Source of the DNA: Blattamonas nauphoetae
Lineage: Eukaryota > Preaxostyla > Oxymonadida
Length of the DNA stretch: 64,000 bases
NCBI GenBank assembly: GCA_033064195.1
Contig: JARBJD010000024.1
Location: 397,504 to 461,503 of the forward strand
Direction: 5' to 3'
A model generated the notes under the pieces. That model made no database searches, had not been told where the DNA came from, and was given only the letters and a program-made list of their open reading frames with translations. Positions 53,324 through 61,638 of this stretch are shown piece by piece. The position numbers were made by a program, and so were the translations under genes. Numbering within the stretch: position 1 is the stretch's first letter; each line of letters starts with the position of its first letter.

Positions 53324-53577
53324 TGAGATGGCTGTGAGTCCATTAATTTTGGCATCTGACCTTGAGGTTTACAGCGATCTTTGCCACAATTAAGTTAATT
53401 TCGAGTCTTCATCTCCTACTTCCACTAATCCGGACGGAGACTGAGGAAAGCCGAACTCTGTGGAAATGTGGAATCTGAAAACATAAAGGTATTTCTGAGA
53501 GCTCGAGTCAACTCGTGTTATTCATCATCATTTCGTTTACACGACGCACAGAGGCTCACAAGTGTTTGTATCATAAA
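53324..53577. repeat. 254-bp direct repeat, copy 2
   Basis: Displaced copy of the spacer at 50678-50932. It still holds an ATG with codons MPKL.DSQPSH on the minus strand, but no further exon of the pseudokinase follows, and its other end has lost the coiled-coil gene. It lies just right of the mariner-like MITE and upstream of the beta-helix gene. Confidence 0.85.
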
Positions 53578-53720
53578 ATATTTCGATTTTTCTCCTCACT
53601 CCCTCGTGGAGAACATCGTGAGCCACTTAAAACTGTGGTAGTCTGAGGACTTGTGGCTGGGTGATGACTGAAAAAAATAAACTTGGGCTTCAATGCAAAA
53701 GGATTAATAAGAGCCTGTCG

Positions 53721-55343
53721 ATGAACAGCATTTTCCTCCTCATTGTTCTCCTCATCTTCACCCAAACTCACCTCTGCAATCATCAATACTCTTTTCAATC
53801 GCTGTTTTGCACCGACTCTGAAAAAGGAATTGACAACAGTTATCCCAAATCGAGGATGTTGACGCTGAAAGAAGAGGTCATCCTATCATCTGCCATCCAG
53901 ATTCGATCAGATGATCTATCGCTGATTGGAAATCGTACCAGATTACTCTTCCACCACGATCTTCAACACAATTCGGAGCATTTTTCACGGTCTCCCATTC
54001 AAGCATCGACAAAAAACGAACAGAAACAGACCCCAAAAGTTGGTAGTGATAAACATTCTATCACATCCTTCATGTTTGAGGTGCTTAATAGCACCTTTTC
54101 GATGAGCGGAGTTCACGCCATCCTGACCTCGGAACAAAACGAGATCTGTTCGATCACTGGCTCAACTGTCCATTTTTTGTCAAGCTCAATCACGTCAAAT
54201 GGTGATTCATCTCCATTCATGATCATAACATCAGAAAGTGAAGTCCAAAATTTGGGATCAACAATTATCTTATCCGATGTAACATATAACTCAAGAACCG
54301 ACCATCTTGCACCGTTTGTTGACATCGCCATTAGACGGACCGATACTGCCACAGAACCAGCTGAATGCCTCACGATTGTTGGCTCAGGTTTGTGGTTTGA
54401 CTCGAAGGCCTTGGTTGGAGGAACTGGCCCTCTCTTCTCGTTCAGCCTGTCAGAACAAGCATACTCAATCGCTGCCTCTAAGCATGCTCTCCGAATGGAA
54501 ACAACTCTCCTCCGAAGCACTCTTCTGAACATGACATGTCGATCTCCCTTCTCACCAAACACTCAGCTGTTTGGGACTGAAGTGTGTCAACGGGTGGTTG
54601 GGAGTTGTGTTGAGAAGAGTACGAACCACGACTGCGGGACAGGAATGATGTCGGCGAACTTGGGAGGGAACGTGATGTGTCTGAACACCTCCTTCTCATC
54701 CTGCGTCCGCGAACATAACACAATGGAGGACTTTAAGAACACAAATTACACGCAAGGTGATCGTCTGAACAACGTGCCAGCTGGTACAACCTCCGTCACC
54801 TTCACTCTCTGCACGTTCAACGAGATGACAGTCGCATCTGGTGAAGGCTCGGGTGGAGCAGCGCTTTTCCTGCACCAAACATTGTCGTCCCTCACAATCA
54901 CAGTGTGCTCCTTCCACACATGTTCTGCCACAGCGGATAGTTGCAATGGCGGAGCGGTGCATTTTTGGTGTAAATGGGACACGTGTCTCCCGATCTTCAT
55001 CTCAGACTCGTCGTTCACGCAATGTTCAACAAGTCACGTCGCTGGGAGTGTCTTCGTTCAAGGTGCTTCCACAGCGACAATCGACAATTGTTTCTTTGAG
55101 CTCTCCTCAGCAAACAACGACGGGGCAACGTTTGTCGCATCAGACATCAAAACTATATCGAACAGCGCTTTCGTTAAATGTTCAGCGAATGGTCGAGCAG
55201 GCGCGATTTTCATAAACAGAATAAGAGACATGTCTCTCTCGTTCCTTCAGTTCAGAGCATGTTCCTCTGATGGCGATCCCAACGCAAAAGACATTTACTT
55301 CACATTTTCTTCTCAACTTGTCACATCAGACATGGTCACACTA
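53721..55343 (+). pseudogene. Secreted beta-helix protein, 5' part, interrupted by a transposon
   Basis: Start at ATG 53721 (MNSIFLLIVLLIFTQTHLC, signal peptide); an upstream ATG in the same frame lacks one. 541 codons of a right-handed beta helix follow, with turns like GGAALFLHQ, NGGAVHFWC and AGAIFINR and many Cys and N-glycosylation sites. At 55342-55343 the frame meets a TA and the inverted repeat of a 2750-bp transposon. Reading then runs on into transposon DNA to a chance stop at 55508. Without the element, the frame passes exactly into the block at 58096 (VTLCDSTSGLSNVFF). The whole gene would encode 715 residues. It belongs to the same broad family as the genes at 12-20 kb. Confidence 0.85.
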
Positions 55344-55588
55344 CCGTCGTTCAACAACCCGAGACATTCTGAAACCCGAGACATTCTAGTTTGGGCTTTT
55401 CACCTGATTCCCATTTTTTCTCTCTATTCATCATCTTATTTTGTCTCCTTTTCTTTTTTGAAAGTTCTAGATAAAAAACATCCACTGGAGGTGAAATGGA
55501 AAGATTAGTGCCGGATTTTTCCTGAACGGAGGGATCTACCCTCAATCTCCGCCGTCCCGTTTCTCGCTCAGAACAGTCTAAAAACTGA

Positions 55589-57932
55589 TGTCCGTCAAGA
55601 CCCGCTCGGTATGTATGCTTCTCGATCACTCCTCATTTTCTCTCGTTGATTCTCTTCCTCTATCTTTCAGAAACAAAATCAAACCCACCACAGCAAGAAA
55701 TGGCATGAAAATTTGAAAGAATGTCGAAATGTTACGCTGTCTAAACCGTACTCCTCGTTCCCGCCATTGTTGGCCCTCCTAAAAATGGAGGAGAAGATGA
55801 CGGTGATGCCCGGAGTGATCCAGAACATCACCGGTCTCTCAACGAAGGCTGTCAGCCGGGCCAGACAATCGTACAAAAAAGGAAGGCAAGTTCAGAAAAA
55901 TGGACGGCCAATGGTGGCTCCTGAATGTTGCGTTTCAAAGTTGCGATTGTGGTTGAGCAAGAAAATGATGCAGAAAAAGACAGTCACACCAATGATGACT
56001 CAGAAGAAGGTGTGTCTTCGTCGTTCCTTTACTCACTCCTTATAGTAGTGTCAATAACCCGTACATATTCAAAAACCCGTAACATGGGGCTTGAAAAATA
56101 GACATTGGTCAAACTAAGAAAAATAAAATTTGGTTCCGCGCCGAAACCCCTGTGTCGGGAGAAAACCTCAAAAAACTGTTTCCTTTTGGCGTCCACACAT
56201 TTTTCTCAACTTTTTGCCTTCATTTCTCCACAACCAGCCATCCGTTTTGAATCAAATAAAATGCATTGTGATCGTAAAGATCTTGACAAAAGCTGCTCAA
56301 AAAATAACAGATATTGTTTTCTAAGAATTTTTTGTCGAGAAAAATAAGGGTTTTTTTTCCATTATCCCAAATACCCAGAATTTCTTCTCCAAATTATTCT
56401 CAAAATGTTCATTTCACCAAAAAAACGTTTTTGTGAAAAACTTCATCAAAATCGGTTCACTGGTTGTTGAGATATTGCCGAAACGATTATTTTATCGGGC
56501 AAAAGGGGGTATTTTGAGGTTTTCTCCCGACACAGGGGTTTCGGCGCGGAACCAAATTTTATTTTTCTTAGTTTGACCAATATATATTTTTCAAGCCCCA
56601 TGTTACGGATTTCTGAAAAGTTCGGTTTATTGAAACATCTATTAGATCGAATCCATCATTGAAGGGTCTAAATTTAAGGACGTAAAGTTGTCACCAAATT
56701 GGGCCTACGGTTTTCTTCAAGCCGAACCTGACTTGATTTACTCCCTACCAAAAAGAATGGAACCTTCAAAAATCGCAGCGAACAATGAAGAAACTCTCGT
56801 TGGTTGGCATGAAACACTCTCGACAGTAATCTCCACAAACCAAATCCCAGAATCCCTAATTTTCAACTTTGACGAAACTGGGTTCAGCACTCTGAAACAG
56901 GTCCAGTCGAAGCTGATCCACATGAAGGGCTCTCCTCCACCACTTGTCCCGAGCCTGACCAAAATTGAGAATTTTACATTGGCATGCTGCGTATGCGCAG
57001 ATGGTTCGGCCTTGCGGCACCATCTGATTTTTCCTCGTTTTAGTGAACAAAAGGAGTTCACTTCATTTTTAGACTTTACTATTCGTCCTGTTTACAAAGG
57101 AAAAGGTTATGTTAACGCGCAAATTCTATATGACATGTTGAAGGACGAAATCTTCCCAGCAATGGACAAAAAAAGAAAGCGGCTCAATCTCGGTTCAATA
57201 CCCGCTCTCCTTCTCATGGACGATTGTGGTTCGCATCTCACAGCGTCAATTGCGAAATTAGCGGTTCAATTCAACATCATCATCTTATCTCTCCCTCCAA
57301 ACACCACAAATCTAACGCAACCTCTCGACGACAGCATCTTTCAAATGTTAAAAAAGGAATATGGCAGACTGTATACTCAACCCTATCCCTTCACTCAGGA
57401 AGCACACCGACTGGCAATCAAAGAAAGCCTTCCTGGAGCTGTCACGGCAGCCTTCAATCCTGCCGTTGTGAAAAAGGCGTTCGCAAATTGCGGAGTAGCT
57501 CCACTTTCGTTGTCTAAGCTGCTCCAGAAGATGGCTGTGAGAAAAGAAGATGAGAATACAACATCAAACCCGAAATCTCCAACTTTCGCCGATCCAACTT
57601 TTTCTGGAATTGCTCCTCTGGTACAAAGAGGAAAACTCCTAACATCGAAGGAATCCATTGCGGAGATGGAAAAGAAAGAGAAAATGAGAGAAGATCAGAA
57701 GAAGACAGATCGTAGAATCAGGACTGATGGTGTGAAGTTGAGGAACAAAAAAGTGATTCGTTCCTCTCCTCGAGAAGCAGCGCAGCACAAGAATGAAGTG
57801 AAGAAATTGAAGCCTGTTCCTGCAAAGAAGCCATCCAGCAAGCCTGCATCTCAACGAACAAGTCCGCGAAGCGTCAACGGGACGGCGGAGATTGAGGGTA
57901 GATCCCTCCGTTCAGGAAAAATCCGGCACTAA
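55589..57932 (+). CDS. DDE_1 transposase, three exons
   Basis: Exons 55589-55609, 55671-56009 and 56688-57932 give 1605 nt, exactly 535 codons (534 residues). Exon 1 (MSVKTRS) ends at donor GTATGT; exon 2 follows acceptor CTTTCAG. The 678-nt second intron (donor GTGTGTC, acceptor CGTAAAG) contains a separate MITE. Exon 2 encodes a helix-turn-helix region (PGVIQNITGLSTKAVSRAR). Exon 3 holds the catalytic core: Asp in FNFDETGF, Asp in LLLMDDCGSHL, Asp in NLTQPLDDSIFQML. The C-terminus is very basic. The protein is only distantly like the transposase at 30.7 kb, so two pogo-type lineages coexist. The second splice join is the least certain. Confidence 0.85.
56077..56608. mobile_element. 532-bp MITE inside the transposase intron
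   Basis: Inverted repeats of about 97 bp with about three mismatches start CCGTAACATGGGGCTTGAAA at the left and, inverted, at the right (ending 56608). The repeats include the shared stretch GTTCCGCGCCGAAACCCCTG. No clear target duplication is visible. The inside is AT-rich and non-coding. It lies wholly inside the proposed second intron, so the host transposon may still work. Confidence 0.88.
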
Positions 57933-58095
57933 TCTTTCCATTTCACCTCCAGTGGATGTTTTTTATCTAGAACTTTCAAAAAAGAAAAGGAGACAAAATA
58001 AGATGATGAATAGAGAGAAAAAATGGGAATCAGGTGAAAAGCCCAAACTAGAATGTCTCGGGTTTCAGAATGTCTCGGGTTGTTGAACGACGGTA

Positions 58096-58620
58096 TGTGA
58101 CTCCACTTCGGGACTCTCGAACGTGTTTTTCGCCGCAGATTCACATTCTGACAGCTCGCTTGTGCCGCAACTCAACTCCACACCCACAATCAAGTCTGTC
58201 GGTGTGACTTTTGAGACAGGTGAAGCAACAGTCACTGTTGAGACAGAGGAAGCCATTCATGGGACGATGAATGTTCTGTTGGATGGGTCGAATGTTCCCA
58301 GACTCGTCCGTGTCGTGTTTGGAGAACCGTCGAAAGTGTCCAAAATCGGGACAGTCGTCGTTTCGAGCGGTTCGAATGGGATTTTACCCGAAGCGACATA
58401 CACTCATCGTAACTCGACACTCTCTCCTTTCCCACCACCAGTTGTTCACTTTGCTCACTCAGTGTTGAAAGATTATGACACGACAGATATTCATGTGAGG
58501 GGAAAGAATTTGGAGGAAGGGATGTATTGGATGCTGGTTGAGAATGGAGAGAACAAATGGAATATCACACTCACTCGCTCAAACTCGACGAATCTGATCG
58601 GAACAGCAGTAGTGGTATAA
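58096..58620 (+). pseudogene. Secreted beta-helix protein, 3' part, cut off by the transposon
   Basis: 174 codons continue the protein of 53721-55343 in the same frame after removal of the transposon and one TA. The text includes LVPQLNSTPTIKSVGVTF and a beta-sandwich-like module (EAIHGTMNVLLDGSNVPRLV) like those in the giant gene at 13.9-20.6 kb. It ends at a TAA without a membrane segment. As it stands it has no signal peptide, so any product from an internal ATG (for instance at 58267) would not be secreted. Confidence 0.8.
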
Positions 58621-58748
58621 GCGAAATGGGAACCAAACTGGCATAGGTGATACTCCTAGGAGAATTGGAACGAGAAATCATTTTGAATCTCAAAGCCAAT
58701 TGATTTTTTTAATATGACTCATTCTAATTTCCATCTCACTTACTACTG

Positions 58749-58781
58749 AAAATATTGACATTTCAGAGTAGTCAATATTTT
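58749..58781. other. Perfect 11-bp inverted repeat (hairpin)
   Basis: AAAATATTGAC at 58749-58759 and its inverse at 58771-58781, separated by 11 bases. It lies between the broken beta-helix gene and the first gene of the Polinton-like block. It could be a transcript-end hairpin or chance in AT-rich DNA. Confidence 0.35.
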
Positions 58782-58890
58782 GCTGTAAATTCAAAAATAA
58801 AGACGAAAAAGGGACCTCTTGAAAAGTGTCTTTTTTGAAGCAAATTTTGAGTACTTTCAGAAAACAAAGTCGATTTCTTTTTTTATTCAA

Positions 58891-58907
58891 TTTTTAATTT
58901 GTATTAA
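58891..58907 (+). promoter_or_regulatory. Conserved pre-ATG motif, copy 1
   Basis: TTTTTAATTTGTATTAA sits directly before the ATG at 58908. The same 17-mer directly precedes the ATG at 61206 and a close variant precedes the polymerase ATG at 61639. Likely a promoter or initiator of the mobile element's genes. Confidence 0.65.
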
Positions 58908-59501
58908 ATGAGCAGCGTCTTGACACCAACACAACTCCTAGAAATTCTCGAGAAAGATAATTTGAAAATGAAATCACCTCCAACTCTCAATCGACAAGGA
59001 ACAACTTATCTCACTGGAAGTACTTTCGAATACTACCTCGAAGAGAAACCAGATGAAACTTATCAAGTGTACGTCAATAGTTTCGTCAAAGGATACAGAC
59101 CACATCTGAATCGTCAGAAATATCTTCGACCAGCAAATCGTTGCACAAAAGAGAAGCTTATTGAATCAATGAAAAATGAAAATTGTGAACTCATTTCTGA
59201 ATACACTCATTCAAGTACTCCAGTAACATATCGACATGAAGGAATTGAATGGATAGTGATCCCATCAAAATGGATGAAAGGATTCAGAACTCATCAGAAC
59301 AAACGAAAACGATACACACAATCGTTTGTTGAAAATGAATTGAAAAAAGAGAATTGTGAACTCATTGGAACATACACAAAGGTACTTGAGCCATTCAAAT
59401 ATCGCGATTTACGAACAAAGAATGAGTATTACGTTCGCTTGGACAATTGGTTGTATTTTGGAGACCGTCCTCACTTGAGAAAGTACCACGAAAGGTCATG
59501 A
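58908..59501 (+). CDS. Polinton-associated protein with three copies of a roughly 55-residue module
   Basis: 197 residues, intronless. It consists of three related modules (about residues 10-75, 80-135 and 140-197). Shared features are KLIESMKNENCELISEYT and FVENELKKENCELIGTYT, then a hydrophobic Tyr-Arg strand (PVTYRHEG, PFKYRDLR), a Trp, and a GxRPH-like end (GYRPHLN, GFRTHQN, GDRPHLR). The module is highly charged and may bind nucleic acid; it recalls the small repeat modules attached to viral homing endonucleases, but the Cys pattern of those is missing. It is related to the protein at 61206. Codon use is AT-rich, unlike the host genes to the left. Function not known. Confidence 0.65.
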   Translation: MSSVLTPTQLLEILEKDNLKMKSPPTLNRQGTTYLTGSTFEYYLEEKPDETYQVYVNSFVKGYRPHLNRQKYLRPANRCTKEKLIESMKNENCELISEYTHSSTPVTYRHEGIEWIVIPSKWMKGFRTHQNKRKRYTQSFVENELKKENCELIGTYTKVLEPFKYRDLRTKNEYYVRLDNWLYFGDRPHLRKYHERS

Positions 59502-61205
59502 AAATACTGAAAATCTATTTTGACCACAAATCAGTCGAATCCAATGTGAGAACCATTTCGAAAAATTCTGCAAAAATTCTAAAATCTTGGGGACACTGTC
59601 GGTCCTCGATCAAGACAATCCTGATGAAAATCGGTTGAGAATTCGTCGAACTGCATACCGAACTTTGGTCCAAAAAGTGACCAAAAAGTCGATGTTCGGA
59701 TTTCGTCACTATGAACCGCTTTATGGCTCAAATTGTGTTCAAACACGTTTGATTGTGACGGAAATCATTTTGAAAGGTAGGATTTTCGATAAAAGCACTT
59801 CTGAGATTTTTGGTTTGATCCGACCCATTGAGGTTTTTTTCGCGTTTTTTGAGATTTTTCAGAAAAGGTATGGACGTTCGGGACTATGTCCTTTTGATCA
59901 CTTTTCGTCGTCTTACGGTGTTTTTGGGTGTGAAAACGCTAGTTGGCGTCTTTTGTGTCATTCATCTCTGAAAACTTTTGACACCTCTACATTCGGACAC
60001 TTTTCATGAATTTTCACATTTCACTACTTTCACTTCATTTACTCCGTTATTGCATCATTTTAACGAACATAAGTCGACGCGAGACGTATAGTGCATTTCC
60101 TTAGTTTCATTTTGTCGGTTCTTCGATCACACCTCTGACGACACTCTTGCACCAACATTTTGACACTATAGATTTTTTAATCTGAATTTCGTTACAAATC
60201 CTTCTTTCTCACGATATGAGTAAGGTGTGCTCAAATTTTGAGGAGATTTTGTCGGATAGTTCTCCCATAAAGTCACTTTTTCATGTTTTCACTTCTCAAC
60301 TTTTGACCGTTTTTGTCACTTCAAAACCGACTGTAGTCCCTTTCATTTCATCACTTTTGCTCCCCATTTCACATCTGATCTGTTCATCATTCCTCTTCAT
60401 TTTGCTCAATTCACTTCCATTTTGTGGGCCGTTCTCACTTCACTAGCACATCATTTTAGTCAACTTTTCATCAACTTTTTCACAAAAACAGAGTAAAAGA
60501 AAGCGAAACAAGCATGAATGAAACGGGCAAGTATGAAAGTGAGAGGGAAAATGACGAACGTGAAAATGACGTGAAATGTGATACCAATCGTGAAAATTAG
60601 GTCTGTGTTCAGGTTTTTCTCTCTTTAAAACAACAAAAATGATTCAAAAATGTTCGTGAAATGATGAAGATTACGGAAAAATTCCGAGATATGAAGTGAG
60701 CCGTTGAATGGCGGATCTCTGCAAAAGTCCGGAAAACTCAGTAAACGAGAATTATTGTGAACTTACAGAGAAAAAGTTTCAGAGAAAGAAACATGAATGA
60801 AGTGGTTAAAAAGGATAATCAATGAGAAAATGAAGACAGAAGTGAGGCCAAAAATGAAAACATAACGAGTGAAAATGAAGTGAAAGTTTTATCAAAACCG
60901 AGTGAAACAGAGCTGAAAAAAGAAGAAAAGGAGAGTGGCATACTCGTTTTTCCATAAAAGTGCAGAGATCCACGACCGATCCTGAAAATCCGCATATCTC
61001 TGCAAAAGTCCGGAATCTTCAAAAAACGGAGCATACCATGATGATCCTACAGTTCCGGAGATTCCAAAACGCGAAGAATCAGAACGAAACTATCACTTGT
61101 GAGAAATGAGTGATCGAACCCATTGATCCTCGATCTGAGTGACAAATCCAAAACTGAGAAAACAACGAATGAAAATTTATTTTTGAATTTTTTAATTTGT
61201 ATTAA
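59502..61205. other. AT-rich non-coding stretch inside the Polinton-like block
   Basis: 1.7 kb without a supported gene. It holds short direct repeats, for example ATCTCTGCAAAAGTCCGGA near 60714 and again near 60998, and runs of GTGAAAATGA units at about 60540-60600 and 60860-60890. Short frames in the 59.6-60.4 kb range show no conserved motif. It could be decayed element sequence. Confidence 0.4.
61189..61205 (+). promoter_or_regulatory. Conserved pre-ATG motif, copy 2
   Basis: TTTTTAATTTGTATTAA, identical to the copy at 58891, directly before the ATG at 61206. Confidence 0.65.
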
Positions 61206-61595
61206 ATGAATCCAACTGCGATGTACAACGAAAGACGTCGAGTATGTTCAGAACAAGCATTAATTGAATCAATGAGAGAAGAGAACTGTTCGCTAGTCTC
61301 TGAGTATGTCAGAAATAATGTGCCGGTAACGTATGTTCATGAGGGAGTTGAATGGAGAATAAAACCAAAGTTGTGGAATCAAGGAAACAGACCTCACTTA
61401 GCAAAACGTCGACACGACACTCAATCATTCGTCGAAAATGAACTGAAGAAATACAATTGTGAGCTCGTCGGTGAGTACACGAAAGTTCTGGTTCCATTCA
61501 CATATCGAGAGATTGGCGGAAGTGAAGTGTTCAGAATTAGACTTGATGCATGGCTGACTGCTAAGAAAAAGCCCCACCAGAGAAAACAAAAATAA
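61206..61595 (+). CDS. Polinton-associated protein with two modules
   Basis: 129 residues, intronless. Both modules align with modules two and three of the protein at 58908: ALIESMREENCSLVSEYVRN and FVENELKKYNCELVGEYTKV, each followed by a Tyr-Arg or Tyr-Val strand and a Trp near the end, then NRPHLAK or KKPHQRK. It lacks module one, so it is either a shortened paralogue or a duplicate of the last two modules. It lies 43 bp upstream of the polymerase gene on the same strand. Function unknown; a DNA-bound accessory role is a guess. Confidence 0.65.
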   Translation: MNPTAMYNERRRVCSEQALIESMREENCSLVSEYVRNNVPVTYVHEGVEWRIKPKLWNQGNRPHLAKRRHDTQSFVENELKKYNCELVGEYTKVLVPFTYREIGGSEVFRIRLDAWLTAKKKPHQRKQK

Positions 61596-61621
61596 ACGCT
61601 CAACTTTTTTTATTTTCTGAT

Positions 61622-61638
61622 TTTTTATTTTGTAGTAA
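61622..61638 (+). promoter_or_regulatory. Conserved pre-ATG motif, copy 3 (variant)
   Basis: TTTTTATTTTGTAGTAA, 15 of 17 positions like the other two copies, directly before the polymerase ATG at 61639. Confidence 0.6.

Larger units (their letters stand above)
55344..58093. mobile_element. 2750-bp pogo/Tigger-type transposon with 219-bp inverted repeats
   Basis: Left inverted repeat 55344-55562 and right 57875-58093 appear identical over 219 bp, starting CCGTCGTTCAACAACCCGAG. TA occurs on both sides (55342-55343, 58094-58095). Near the tip the motif CCGAGACATTCT occurs twice in each repeat. One transposase gene fills the middle and its last codons extend into the right repeat. Perfect repeats and an intact reading frame suggest a very recent insertion. 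It splits a beta-helix gene. Confidence 0.95.

Noticed and set aside
50678-53577. LTR retrotransposon between the two 255-bp direct repeats
   Set aside because: The sequence between is a normal host gene plus a MITE; no gag, reverse transcriptase or integrase, and the repeats contain gene ends rather than LTR features.
55713-56045. Frame of 110 codons as an independent small gene
   Set aside because: Its text fits as the second exon of the transposase, with a CTTTCAG acceptor before it and an in-phase donor after it.
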